Source: an uncultured Faecalibacterium sp.
GTDB taxonomy: Bacteria; Bacillota; Clostridia; Oscillospirales; Ruminococcaceae
NCBI GenBank assembly: GCA_937907025.1
Contig: CALESJ010000027.1
Span: 124,001 to 188,000, forward strand
Reading direction: 5' to 3'
DNA: 64,000 bases
Of the stretch, positions 1 through 7,798 are shown piece after piece (within the stretch, counting starts at the first letter, position 1; the number at the start of each line of letters is the position of its first letter). The notes under the pieces were generated by a model. That model did no database searches and had not been told where the DNA came from. It worked only from the letters and a program-made list of their open reading frames with translations. Both the position numbers and the translations under genes were made by a program.

Positions 1-517
1 TGACGATAGGGGCCAGCTTGTGGCGGCCGAAAGCGCGCCCGGCAAAATAGGCAGACGTATCGCCGCCCCAGGCGAAGCAGAGCACCAGCAGGATAAAGTA
101 AATGGCGTCATAGCCGTACTGGTCCACAGGCAGCTGCCGCTTGAGGTAGATCAGCGAATAGAAGCAGAACAAAATGACACCGCTGAAATACACAAACCCG
201 GCCAGACGACCGAAATCCAGCGTTCCATGTTTGGCGATCAGGCAGATGTTGTAATACAGAACCACCAGGAAGCTGGCCGGCAGAATAAGGGCACGGACAG
301 CATCACTGCTGGACAGCATGATCAGCAGCGTATACGGAATGGCCACCGCAAACAGATACCACTGACGGCGGCCAAACCCCATAGCGGAATACACTTCGTG
401 CATGCCGATCAGGCAGATCAACGCCAGCACCAGGTCGAAAAAGACGGTGTCAAAAAAGGCCAGAACAACCGCCAGCAGGCACAAGCCCACCACGGCCGTT
501 ATGATTCGAGTTTTCAT
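1..517 (-). CDS. cdsA: Phosphatidate cytidylyltransferase, N-terminal part (cut by window edge)
   Basis: CdsA makes CDP-diacylglycerol from phosphatidate and CTP in the membrane, the branch point of phospholipid synthesis. Reading the minus strand from an ATG at 517 (AAAGGAA upstream) gives MKTRIITAVVGLCLLAVV and then a string of hydrophobic helices typical of the family. The last visible residues (YFAGRAFGRHKLAPIV) match the cytoplasmic loop that precedes the CdsA signature, which lies outside the window. The gene follows pyrH and frr as in many Firmicutes, but uppS, normally between frr and cdsA, is absent. The 148-base spacer holds a hairpin (623-640) without a T run. Confidence 0.85.
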   Translation of the reverse strand, partial: MKTRIITAVVGLCLLAVVLAFFDTVFFDLVLALICLIGMHEVYSAMGFGRRQWYLFAVAIPYTLLIMLSSSDAVRALILPASFLVVLYYNICLIAKHGTLDFGRLAGFVYFSGVILFCFYSLIYLKRQLPVDQYGYDAIYFILLVLCFAWGGDTSAYFAGRAFGRHKLAPIV

Positions 518-665
518 ATAGACGGGAATTCCTTTCGGCGACAGAGATGAGCGGACCTTGTTACAGGGAGGACAGTTTTACTATATGCGCTCCTCTGCCG
601 GACTTTGCCAGATATGACGTATGCCGCGCAGATGCGCGGCACACGCAGCAGAAAGCCTGAAAAGA

Positions 666-1220
666 TCAGACTTCCATGATCTCCTGATTTTTGGCGGCGC
701 AGGTTTCGTCAATCTTCTTGACGAACTTGTCGGTCAGCTTCTGGATCTCTTCCTCCAGGCTCTTCTGGTCATCCTCGGTCACTTCGCCGGCCTTCTTCAT
801 GGCCTTGAACTTATCCATGGCGTCACGGCGGACATTGCGCACGGCGACCTTGGCTTCCTCGCCCTGTTTCTGCACGTCCTTGGTCAGCTGCTTGCGGCGT
901 TCCTCGGTGGGAGCCGGGAACACCAGGCGGATGGTATGGCCGTCATCAATGGGGTTGATGCCGATATCGCTGGTCTGGATTGCCTTGGAGATTTCCTTGA
1001 CCATCTTGGGGTCCCAGGGGGTGATGGTCAGGATGCGCGCTTCGGTCACAGCCACGGCTGCAATCTGGTTGACCGGGGTGGGAGCGCCGTAATAATCCAC
1101 TGCGACCTTGTCCAGAATGGCCGGGTTGGCACGGCCGGCGCGGATGGTAGCCAGCTCACGGGTGAGGTGGTTGACGCAGTTGGTCATTTTTTCTTCGTAG
1201 ATCTTGGTCGTGCTGCTCAT
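666..1220 (-). CDS. frr: Ribosome recycling factor
   Basis: RRF splits post-termination ribosomes together with EF-G. The 184-residue product has the family's usual length and core: TRELATIRAGRANPAILD near residues 20-37 and the helical C-terminal part with DAMDKFKAMKKAGEVTEDD. The start at 1220 (MSSTTKIYEEK) is chosen because AAAAGGAGAA lies just upstream; the frame stays open further upstream but without a ribosome site. It lies downstream of pyrH on the same strand, the conserved order in Firmicutes. Confidence 0.96.
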   Translation of the reverse strand: MSSTTKIYEEKMTNCVNHLTRELATIRAGRANPAILDKVAVDYYGAPTPVNQIAAVAVTEARILTITPWDPKMVKEISKAIQTSDIGINPIDDGHTIRLVFPAPTEERRKQLTKDVQKQGEEAKVAVRNVRRDAMDKFKAMKKAGEVTEDDQKSLEEEIQKLTDKFVKKIDETCAAKNQEIMEV

Positions 1221-1286
1221 ACATGTTCTCCTTTTGTTCAACGGCCTTGCGCCGTGTTTTTCTTTCAATTCGGGGGGGCAGGCCAG

Positions 1287-1994
1287 TTATTCCTTGACCA
1301 GCGTGCCGATCTTTTCGCCGCGCACTGCACGGGCAATGTTGGAACCGTCGCCCATATCAAAGACCAGAATGGGCAGGCCGTTGTCGCGGCAGAGGCTGGC
1401 GGCAGTGGAATCCATCACGGCCAGGCGCTCGTCCAGAACGCGGGTAAAGGTCAGGGTTTCGTAGCGCACCGCGTCGGGATATTTGTGAGGGTCCTTATCA
1501 TAGACGCCATCCACCATGGTAGCCTTGAGCATGGCATCGGCCCCGATCTCCAGCGCACGCAGAGCGGAAGCGGTATCGGTAGAGAAGATGGGGTTGCCGG
1601 TGCCGCCGCCGAACACGACGACCGTGCCGGCTTCCAGAGCGGCAATGGCCTTGTCACTGGTAAAGGTTTCGGCCACCTGAGGCATGACAGCGCTGGTCAT
1701 CACCACCGCAGGCACCCCCTGCTGGCGCAGCGCATCCTTGACGGCCAGGGCATTCATGACCGTGGCCAGCATACCGATCTTGTCCGCATCCATACGGTCC
1801 ATTTTGCCGCTGGAACGGCCGCGCCAGAAGTTGCCGCCGCCGACCACGATGCCGATCTGTACACCCATTTCATGGGCTTCACGAACGCCGGCGCAGATGG
1901 AAGCAATGGTTGCTTCATCAAAGCCGGTGCCCTTGCTGCCGGCCAGCGCTTCGCCGCTCAGTTTCAACAAAATACGATTATAACGGTTCTCCAT
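1287..1994 (-). CDS. pyrH: UMP kinase (uridylate kinase)
   Basis: PyrH phosphorylates UMP to UDP in pyrimidine nucleotide synthesis, as a cytoplasmic hexamer of the amino acid kinase fold. Visible motifs are LKLSGEAL near residue 9, the glycine loop VVGGGNFWRG near residue 52 and DRMDADKIGMLATVMN shortly after, all typical of bacterial PyrH. At 235 residues it is full length. The start at 1994 (MENRYNRILLK) is preferred over an in-frame GTG four codons upstream because AGGTGG sits at a proper distance. It is probably co-transcribed with frr and cdsA. Confidence 0.96.
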   Translation of the reverse strand: MENRYNRILLKLSGEALAGSKGTGFDEATIASICAGVREAHEMGVQIGIVVGGGNFWRGRSSGKMDRMDADKIGMLATVMNALAVKDALRQQGVPAVVMTSAVMPQVAETFTSDKAIAALEAGTVVVFGGGTGNPIFSTDTASALRALEIGADAMLKATMVDGVYDKDPHKYPDAVRYETLTFTRVLDERLAVMDSTAASLCRDNGLPILVFDMGDGSNIARAVRGEKIGTLVKE

Positions 1995-2076
1995 AGTAAG
2001 CACCACCTGATGTTGTCATATGTAGTTATTTTACAATAGTTTGCCCGCAAAGTAAATAAGCGTGCGGAAAAAGGCA

Positions 2077-2112
2077 TAAAAAATTCACACCGACGTCATC
2101 GACGGTGTGAAA
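2077..2112 (-). terminator. Intrinsic terminator of the Spo0A-like/ATPase operon
   Basis: The arms TTCACACCG (2084-2092) and CGGTGTGAA (2103-2111) form a hairpin. On the minus strand it is followed by six T residues at 2078-2083. It lies directly after the stop of the ATPase gene that ends at 2121. Confidence 0.8.
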
Positions 2113-2120
2113 AATAAAGT

Positions 2121-2951
2121 TTATTCTTTGGTTTCCCCCAACACTGCGGCAAATTCCCGGTGTAAACGGTACCGGCACAATGCTCTGGCCTGTTCCTTCT
2201 GGCCGGAATCATCGGCCAGAACCAGCTGCGAAGGGTCCGGGCAGTGTTCCGGCAGCGCAAAAGTCACCGCGAAGCCGGTATTTTCTTCCGCCGCAGCCTG
2301 CACACTCCAGCCCAGGGCCGCTGCATACTCCCGTACCAGCAGAAGACCGGTTCCGCCACAGTTCAGCAGCTTTCCGCTGATGGAATCCCCCATCAGCAGC
2401 TCCAGTACCGCCGGGTCGGCCCCGGGTCCGTTATCCCGGTAAATCAGGCAGCGGTCTGCCGTACAGGTCAGATCCACCGCATCGGCACCGGCCCGCACCG
2501 AATTGGAAACCAGATTGGCCAGCAGGCTGTTGACAAGTGCGTCATCCGCTTCCAGCCAAAGGCCGTCTGCCGTTTCGTCCTGCAACTGCACCCGGGCAGG
2601 ATGGCCGCAGGCCGCCAGTTCCTCCTGCGCACAGGCACAAAAGGATTGCAGATGCCCGGTCAGTTCCAGCGGCAGCGGCGCTCTCAAGCGCCGAAGCTGA
2701 CTGCCCAGCGCCAGGTCGGCGGCGTTATCGGCCAGGCGTTCCAGCCGACGGATACGCCGGGACATTTCCTGCAATGTATCCAGCCCGGTGCTGCGCACAG
2801 GTTCCGGAGCCTGCTGTTCCAGATAGCGGGTCAGCGCGTCCACCGTCCCCTGCAAAACGCAAAAATCCTCCGCCAGGCGGCCTTTCAGCCCGCCGCGAAG
2901 GAGGTCGTAGTTTTCCGGCCAGGTCCGGTCGTTCCGGTTTTCGGTATTCAT
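2121..2951 (-). CDS. GHKL-type ATPase protein, histidine kinase-like
   Basis: The protein has 276 residues. The C-terminal half is a HATPase_c domain: N-box LLANLVSNSVRAG, G1 box DNGPGAD and G2 box GGTGLLLVREYAAALG. The N-terminal half is helical and has no recognisable H-box with a phosphorylatable histidine, no membrane segment and no sensor domain. It follows the Spo0A-like gene in the same operon (38-base gap), so it may act on or with that regulator. Whether it is a kinase, a phosphatase or an ATP-binding partner cannot be told. The start has AGGAGAG upstream, and a terminator follows the stop. Confidence 0.7.
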   Translation of the reverse strand: MNTENRNDRTWPENYDLLRGGLKGRLAEDFCVLQGTVDALTRYLEQQAPEPVRSTGLDTLQEMSRRIRRLERLADNAADLALGSQLRRLRAPLPLELTGHLQSFCACAQEELAACGHPARVQLQDETADGLWLEADDALVNSLLANLVSNSVRAGADAVDLTCTADRCLIYRDNGPGADPAVLELLMGDSISGKLLNCGGTGLLLVREYAAALGWSVQAAAEENTGFAVTFALPEHCPDPSQLVLADDSGQKEQARALCRYRLHREFAAVLGETKE

Positions 2952-2988
2952 CGCCAGGCTCTCCTCTTTTTTGGGTCCAGGGCAGCCG

Positions 2989-3747
2989 TTATCCGCGGCC
3001 TATGGCGCGGCGGATCAGTTCGGTCAGCCTGCGAATCAGCTCCAGATTGGACAGGTGGCTTCCCTCCGGTTTATTGACCGCACGGCACAACCGATCGTAT
3101 CCTTCCGGCCCGGTATGACGCAGGGACTCATTGATCCGCTGCAATGCCGAAGCCACCGTTCCGGGACGGATGTGCTGACCGTCCGCCGCATACTGATACA
3201 ATTCTTTGGCGATATAATCCTCCTGCTCCAGTACCGTGCGAAGCAGAATCCGCTCCAGATAGTTCCACCCACCCAGACGGCGGTTATAGTGCATATCACA
3301 GAGCAGATCATGCAGATATTCGCGCACGCGGTACTCGTCCCAGGCAGTATCACTTCCGCCGCAGCGATAGATAGCCGCAAACAATTCTGCCATCGTATAT
3401 GGCTTAAAGATAATACAATCAGCACCCATTGTCAAGAAACGGGACGCCGACTTCTGTGTATAGGGCATCGCCGTGATCAGCACCCGCGGACGATGCGGCA
3501 GGTCCAGTGTTCCCAGCTGCCACAGCAGTTCACCCAGGCCGGGTCCCTGCAAAAGTGTATCCAGCACAAGCACCTGCGGGCACAGGCCCTTTTGCAGGAT
3601 TTCCAGCACCTGCCGCCCGGAAGTTACCGCTGCGCAAACCTCCACAGCCTGTTGTGCGGAGCCATACAGCCGAATTGCACTGCATTGGCCGCGGTCACTG
3701 TCCGCAAACAGTGCGCTGACCCATTCCTGTTTGTCTGTGTTGCGCAT
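2989..3747 (-). CDS. Divergent Spo0A-like response regulator
   Basis: The 252-residue protein aligns by eye with Spo0A over its whole length. The receiver has LVLDTLLQGPG (phospho-acceptor Asp), VLITAMP (Thr switch) and IIFKPYTMAEL (Lys), while the acidic pocket reads FADSD instead of ADDN. The C-terminal part keeps the helical layout of the Spo0A effector domain (LHDLLCDMHYNRRLGGWNYL near the domain start, then ELYQYAAD and SNLELIRRLTELIRRA). The segment matching the recognition helix (RVERAIRHAIE in Bacillus) reads TVASALQRINE and has lost the basic contacts. The start at 3747 is chosen for its AAAGGA site. DNA specificity is probably altered. Confidence 0.65.
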   Translation of the reverse strand: MRNTDKQEWVSALFADSDRGQCSAIRLYGSAQQAVEVCAAVTSGRQVLEILQKGLCPQVLVLDTLLQGPGLGELLWQLGTLDLPHRPRVLITAMPYTQKSASRFLTMGADCIIFKPYTMAELFAAIYRCGGSDTAWDEYRVREYLHDLLCDMHYNRRLGGWNYLERILLRTVLEQEDYIAKELYQYAADGQHIRPGTVASALQRINESLRHTGPEGYDRLCRAVNKPEGSHLSNLELIRRLTELIRRAIGRG

Positions 3748-3811
3748 CTTCTTCATTCCTTTGTATTTCCGGCCGCGTCCGCATTGCGCCCTTGTTTTTG
3801 CGACCGTCCGG

Positions 3812-4114
3812 TCAGACTGCACACTCCTCTGTCACGTCGCACACATCCCGAATCACGTCACAGGCAGTTTCGGGCGGCACCGCATTTTCATACAGAAAAC
3901 GCAGCAGACCACGGCCGAACTCTTCGCTCACGTTCCGCAAGGCACACCGCACTGCCTTACACGGACCCTGTCCGGCCTGTGTACAGATCACCACCCCCAG
4001 CTGTCCCGCATTTCCGTACAGCGCATAGCCGATGCGGTGGGCGTGCTGCAAGCCCGCGATCTCCGAAAAATTCCTCGCATACGATTCCAGCAATTCTGCC
4101 TGTGTTGGATTCAT
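3812..4114 (-). CDS. Small protein of unknown function, first gene of the Spo0A-like operon
   Basis: The product has 100 residues, starting at MNPTQAELLES with AGGAG four bases upstream of the ATG; an in-frame ATG seven codons earlier has no ribosome site. No domain is recognised. There is a glycine-containing middle (YGNAGQLGVVICTQAGQG) and a C-terminal half with several cysteines, and no signal peptide or membrane segment. It lies 64 bases upstream of the Spo0A-like gene on the same strand and is probably its operon leader gene. Confidence 0.55.
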   Translation of the reverse strand: MNPTQAELLESYARNFSEIAGLQHAHRIGYALYGNAGQLGVVICTQAGQGPCKAVRCALRNVSEEFGRGLLRFLYENAVPPETACDVIRDVCDVTEECAV

Positions 4115-4547
4115 TTTACTCCTGTCTCCCCACAATCCAATTTCAGCCGGGTTTATTCACCCGCCTTCCGGGATTACAAGCGGCGGGCGTACATTGTGCG
4201 AAAGATGCGCTGCTCATACCGCAATTGCTGCGCATCTTTTCGATAAATAATCATACCGATTTATCACGGCAAAATCAATGGCTGCGCGTTATATTGAGTT
4301 TTACGATTTCATACGTTTGGTGCAATATTTGCACGTTATTTTCGAATTCATCTATCCTGCATTCTTTTTTTATGCAATTTTCATTCTGCACAATTCTCGT
4401 CAAAAAACGAGGCCATGCGCCAAAGTATCAATAGTGCGACACAATATCGGATTCATATCTCATCTTTGTCGGATTTCCCCCGCCCAATGCGATATATACA
4501 GCTTTTATCCCCGTAATGGTCCTTTACTTTTTTTTGGAAGGCAGGTC
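4115..4547. other. AT-rich intergenic region between the Spo0A-like operon and tRNA-Ala
   Basis: About 430 bases, clearly richer in A and T than the flanks and with no convincing gene. It holds a long inverted repeat (4201-4239), followed at once by TTTTCGATAAA, which on the minus strand reads TTTATCGAAAA and resembles a Spo0A box (TGTCGAA) with one change. A second near-match, TTTGTCGGA, lies at about 4464. The region must contain the promoter of the minus-strand operon; its -10 and -35 could not be fixed. Confidence 0.5.
4201..4239. repeat. Inverted repeat upstream of the Spo0A-like operon
   Basis: AAAGATGCGC (4201-4210) and GCGCATCTTT (4230-4239) are perfect reverse complements around a 19-base loop; with one bulge the pairing extends by two more bases on each side. 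It lacks a clean T run and lies about 90 bases upstream of the first gene, so an operator or a leader structure is as likely as a terminator. Confidence 0.5.
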
Positions 4548-4576
4548 TTGACTTTCCCTGCGAAAAAGTGTATAGT
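4548..4576 (+). promoter_or_regulatory. Promoter of tRNA-Ala
   Basis: TTGACT (4548-4553), a 17-base spacer and TATAGT (4571-4576) form a near-consensus vegetative promoter. The -10 ends 19 bases before the mature 5' end of the tRNA. Confidence 0.85.
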
Positions 4577-4595
4577 AACTTAGTCAGATACATTT

Positions 4596-4671
4596 GGGCC
4601 TGTAGCTCAGTTGGGAGAGCGTTCGGTTCGCATCCGAGAGGTCAAGGGTTCGAATCCCTCCAGGTCCACCA
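4596..4671 (+). tRNA. tRNA-Ala (anticodon CGC), CCA encoded; insertion site of the mobile element
   Basis: The full cloverleaf is visible: acceptor arms GGGCCTG and CAGGTCC, D-arm GCTC..GAGC, anticodon stem TTCGG/CCGAG with loop TTCGCAT (anticodon CGC, Ala codon GCG), the T-loop TTCGAAT, and an encoded CCA at 4669-4671. The T stem has one A-C mismatch at its base. The last bases, TCCACCA, are the left copy of the element's attachment repeat, so the tRNA sequence itself is left intact by integration. Confidence 0.95.
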
Positions 4672-4672
4672 A
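4665..4672 (+). repeat. attL core, left copy of the 8-bp repeat TCCACCAA
   Basis: TCCACCAA covers the tRNA 3' end and the next base. The same eight bases occur at 22406-22413, just past the recombinase catalytic and zinc-ribbon region. Joining the sequence before this copy to the sequence after the right copy restores a tRNA gene followed directly by a strong terminator, which is the expected empty site. Confidence 0.75.
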
Positions 4673-4679
4673 ACAAGAA

Positions 4680-4722
4680 AAATCCGAACCTATTTCCGAT
4701 TGGAGAAGGGTTCGGATTTTTC
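4680..4722 (+). terminator. Element-borne terminator behind tRNA-Ala
   Basis: AAATCCGAACC (4680-4690) pairs with GGTTCGGATTT (4709-4719), and the second arm runs into TTTTTC. The hairpin starts eight bases after the tRNA and belongs to the element's left end. The native tRNA terminator has been moved to 22419-22450, so this hairpin replaces it. A third copy of GGTTCGGATTT lies at 22383-22393 beside the right attachment core. Confidence 0.75.
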
Positions 4723-4823
4723 GTTTTCTTCGGGTTTGAGAATGAAGGCTCCCGTGGACGGCGCAAAACTCCGATACCTTGTCATAGACCGTAAGCCAAT
4801 AACAAGATTTGGAGGGTATGATT

Positions 4824-5075
4824 ATGAAGTACGATGAAAGAGTCTGCAAATTCAACATGGACACCGGCTGCGTGGAACTGCTGCTCCGGGATGGGAGAAA
4901 GATTTCCATCAATTGCACCGGGGTCGAGGATGCGTTGGATGTTACCATGGCACAGAGGTCAGAGTTGGACTACCTCATTTATAATGACCCACTTGGTTAT
5001 GCCGATTTGATTCTGAATGGCAATCCAGAAGAATACTTGAAAAACGTAACCGGGAACCATGGGTTAGAAGATTAA
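4824..5075 (+). CDS. Small mobile-element protein (DUF6061-like)
   Basis: The product has 83 residues starting MKYDERVCKFNMDTG. The ATG at 4824 is chosen because GGAGGG lies seven bases upstream; an ATG two codons earlier would overlap that site. The composition is acidic, with one compact domain and no membrane segment. It resembles short proteins (DUF6061, from memory) that often sit beside recombinases and relaxases in Clostridia elements. The function is unknown. It is the first gene inside the left end of the element, and a bidirectional terminator directly follows it. Confidence 0.6.
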   Translation: MKYDERVCKFNMDTGCVELLLRDGRKISINCTGVEDALDVTMAQRSELDYLIYNDPLGYADLILNGNPEEYLKNVTGNHGLED

Positions 5076-5076
5076 G

Positions 5077-5120
5077 AGAAAAGCGCAGAGCACCTTATTC
5101 AGAGTGCTCTGCGCTTTTCT
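5077..5120. terminator. Bidirectional terminator between convergent genes
   Basis: AGAAAAGCGCAGAGCAC (5077-5093) and GTGCTCTGCGCTTTTCT (5104-5120) form a perfect 17-bp stem with a 10-base loop. The stem covers the stop of the AraC gene on the minus strand and follows the stop of the small plus-strand gene. Confidence 0.85.
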
Positions 5121-6150
5121 GCATCTTGCGCCATTGTTGCGGGGTCATGCCGTACTTTTGCCGGAACAGTTCGTAGAAGTGGGTGCGGTTGGTGAATTTG
5201 AGCTGCAGGGCGATCTCGCTGACGGAAAGGGTCGTTTCTCGCAGCAGCCGTTCAGCCTTCTGGAAACAGAAGGTCATGCCGTAATCAAAAAGGCACAGAC
5301 CGGTGCGCCGCTGGACGATGGAATTGAGATAGCTTCCATTGTAATTCAAAAGCCGTGCCAGTTCACTGCGAGGCAGTCGACCATCGGTATCCTCCAGCAA
5401 ACGGCTGATACGCAGAAAGAGCAGGCTTTCGGGGCTGCTGCTCAGGTGCACCGGGGTGACGTAGAACCCGGACGACAGAAAATCGAACAGCTCGCAAAGT
5501 GCACCCTTCAAATAATAGGTGGCGGCGGCGCTGGGCTTGTGCAGGATGTGGGTCATGTGGGCGATGAGCGTTGTCAGGGTCTGAAGGCTGTCGGTGTTTT
5601 CCGGTGTGGGGAAAAGGTCCTGATATTCCTTTCGGAGGTCTTGTCCCAGATTTGCCAGCATGAACTGCAAAATGGGATTTTCCGGCAGATGGCGCTCGGC
5701 TTCAAATAATTGCAGGGATGCAGATTCCGTCAGGCTGCGGACAAAATCCACAGACAGACCAAGAAAACAGAGCTTGGCGGGGCCGATGAAACGTTCGTTA
5801 TGGAGGATGCTGCGGTTTACCAGACAACAGGTTCCGGCACGGTAGGGGTATTCTTTTTCCTCGATCTGTTGGATGACCTCCCCTTCCAACACCAGCATCA
5901 GTTCAAAATAATCGTGGCGGTGCAGCGGACGAGAGCTGAGGGCACGGAATAAAGCATCCATAGAGTTTTCATGCAGCCAGCAGCCATTCGGTGAGAACAT
6001 CTGAATGCTGTATTGGTCGGTTTCTCCCAGACCGGTACAGGACTCCAGTGTGATCTGCACCGGGGACATGATCTTGTAGAAGGTAGAGAGCTGACTGCCC
6101 CAGTTTTCAACCTCCAAAATATTCTCATAGCTGGTGGAATCCGGTTTCAT
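5095..6150 (-). CDS. AraC-family transcriptional regulator of the galactoside operon
   Basis: The product has 351 residues. A cupin-like sensor region lies in the first half (RHDYFELMLVLEGEV and the following HNERF, roughly residues 80-130). Two AraC helix-turn-helix motifs form the C-terminal 100 residues (LPRSELARLLNYNGSYLNSIV and LSVSEIALQLKFTNRTHFYELFR). The start at 6150 (MKPDSTSYEN) is set by AGGAGA upstream; the frame is open 19 codons further without a site. It is divergent from the GPH transporter and GH2 genes, which it probably controls in response to the sugar. Confidence 0.85.
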   Translation of the reverse strand: MKPDSTSYENILEVENWGSQLSTFYKIMSPVQITLESCTGLGETDQYSIQMFSPNGCWLHENSMDALFRALSSRPLHRHDYFELMLVLEGEVIQQIEEKEYPYRAGTCCLVNRSILHNERFIGPAKLCFLGLSVDFVRSLTESASLQLFEAERHLPENPILQFMLANLGQDLRKEYQDLFPTPENTDSLQTLTTLIAHMTHILHKPSAAATYYLKGALCELFDFLSSGFYVTPVHLSSSPESLLFLRISRLLEDTDGRLPRSELARLLNYNGSYLNSIVQRRTGLCLFDYGMTFCFQKAERLLRETTLSVSEIALQLKFTNRTHFYELFRQKYGMTPQQWRKMQKSAEHSE

Positions 6151-6329
6151 GAAAGAGTCTCCTTTTCCGCAATGTGTGAATATGATACAATCTGATGGAT
6201 GCGGCACACGATGCTGTCATTGTGGAGTGTGAACGGAATTGCTAAAATGTAGACACAATACAAAAACATTCTGTAAAAGCTGTGCGGCCGATGGCTTTAT
6301 TATAGAGTGCTTTTGAAAAAATGTAAAGA

Positions 6330-6346
6330 GACAGACGCATTCTGTC
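6330..6346. promoter_or_regulatory. Candidate operator in the AraC/transporter divergent region
   Basis: GACAGA (6330-6335) and TCTGTC (6341-6346) form an inverted repeat with a 5-base gap, 40 bases before the transporter start. The octamer CATTCTGT overlaps it (6338-6345) and also occurs at 6267-6274. Such repeats suit AraC-type binding, but no core promoter could be fixed with confidence in this 235-base region. Confidence 0.35.
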
Positions 6347-6385
6347 ACCGTGAATGATACAGCACATCTTGAAAGGAGAATCCCC

Positions 6386-7798
6386 ATGTCTGCTACTGCA
6401 ACGACAGAGAAAAAATATCTGAAATGGTATCAGAAGCTGGCCTACGGTTCCGGCGATCTGGCCTCTAACTGCTCCTACGGTCTGGTTTCCAGCTTTGTAC
6501 TGCTTTATCTGACCGGAACACTGGGTCTGGACAGCGCCATCATTGGCTCTTTGATGCTGGCTTCTAAGATTCTGGACGGCATCAGCGATGTGATCTTTGG
6601 TACCCTGATCGACCGCACCCACTCCAAGCTGGGCAAGGCACGTCCGTGGATGCTGTTTGGTCAGGTAGGTGTTTCCCTCTGCCTGTTTTTGCTGTTTGCC
6701 ATCCCGGCTGGCAGCACTACCATGCAGTATATCTACTTCTTCATCGTTTACACGGCACTGAACGCAGTGTTCTATACTGCCAACGGCATTGCATATTCCT
6801 CTCTGGTGGCACTGATCACCAAGAACAACAATGAGCGTGTGCAGCTGGGATCCTTCCGTTTTATGTTTGCGGTCGTCACCAACATCTTTATGGGCTTTGC
6901 CGTTACCGGCATGGTAGAGAAGTTCGGCAGCGGTGCCGCAGGCTGGCGTACCACGGCTCTGATCTTCGCGATCGTTGGTCTGGTGGTCAACACCATCAGC
7001 TGCCTTGCAGTTAAAGAGCTGCCGGAGGAAGAACTGAGCGGCAACACCAGCAAAGCCGCAGAGGAAGGCAAAGCAGTTGCCGATGAGAAAAAGCATGGCT
7101 TTGCCGAGACCGCTAAGATCCTCGTCCACAACAAGTATTACCTGATGATCCTCGCCATCTACATCGTGTACTATATCATGAGCAACCTGACCACCGGTGC
7201 CGGTGTGTTCTGCGCCACCTATTACTGGGGCGATGGCAGTCTGCTGGGGCAGTTCTCCATGATGAAGATGTTCCCTGTTATCATCGCACTGGCCTTTGCG
7301 CCTGTCCTCATTAAAAAGACCGGCAGTATGCAGAAGGTTAACTTCTGGGGCTACGCCATCAGCAGCGTGCTGGGCATTCCCATGATCTACTTTGCCATGC
7401 AGAAGAATCTCTCCATGTTCCTGCTGTTCATGTTCATCAAGGGCGTCTTTGCAGGTACCCTCAGCGGCTCTTTGAACGCTCTTATTGCTGAGGCCAGCGG
7501 CTACACCACACGCACCACCGGCGTCCACATGGACGGTATGATGTACAGCTGCTCCTCTCTGGGCGTGAAGGTCGGCGGCGGCATCGGTACTGCGGCTGTG
7601 GGTTGGCTGTTGAAGCTGGGCGGCTTTGTGGGCACCGCAACGGTCCAAAGCGAAAGCGCCATTCGGATGATCTTCAACCTGTACATCACCTTCCCCTTTG
7701 TGATCGGCATCATTATTACAGTGCTGCTGGCTTTCCTGGATGTGGAAAAGGCCAATAAGAAGTGGGATGCTGAACACCAGAAAGAGGCACAGGCATGA
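6386..7798 (+). CDS. GPH-family sugar:cation symporter (MelB-like)
   Basis: The 470-residue membrane protein has about 12 hydrophobic segments. The signature of the glycoside-pentoside-hexuronide family is clear: SGDLASN near the N-terminus and KILDGISDVIFGTLIDRT with KLGKARPWMLFG around residues 60-100. These proteins import oligosaccharides or glycosides with Na+ or H+. The start at 6386 has AAAGGAG upstream. The stop overlaps the start of the GH2 gene by four bases (ATGA), so the two are translationally coupled and the substrate is most likely a beta-galactoside. Confidence 0.88.
   Translation: MSATATTEKKYLKWYQKLAYGSGDLASNCSYGLVSSFVLLYLTGTLGLDSAIIGSLMLASKILDGISDVIFGTLIDRTHSKLGKARPWMLFGQVGVSLCLFLLFAIPAGSTTMQYIYFFIVYTALNAVFYTANGIAYSSLVALITKNNNERVQLGSFRFMFAVVTNIFMGFAVTGMVEKFGSGAAGWRTTALIFAIVGLVVNTISCLAVKELPEEELSGNTSKAAEEGKAVADEKKHGFAETAKILVHNKYYLMILAIYIVYYIMSNLTTGAGVFCATYYWGDGSLLGQFSMMKMFPVIIALAFAPVLIKKTGSMQKVNFWGYAISSVLGIPMIYFAMQKNLSMFLLFMFIKGVFAGTLSGSLNALIAEASGYTTRTTGVHMDGMMYSCSSLGVKVGGGIGTAAVGWLLKLGGFVGTATVQSESAIRMIFNLYITFPFVIGIIITVLLAFLDVEKANKKWDAEHQKEAQA

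Noticed and set aside
623..640. Hairpin GCCGCGC-AGAT-GCGCGGC after frr as a terminator
   Set aside because: No T run follows on either strand and cdsA lies just downstream in the same direction; the hairpin alone is not enough evidence.
621..2039. Long plus-strand open frame antisense to frr and pyrH
   Set aside because: Shadow frame of two clearly conserved minus-strand genes; composition is His/Gly/Gln-rich as expected for antisense.
4584..4766. Minus-strand open frame with GGPGGIRTLDLSDANRTLSQLSYRP
   Set aside because: It is the antisense reading of tRNA-Ala, a well-known false protein pattern in databases.
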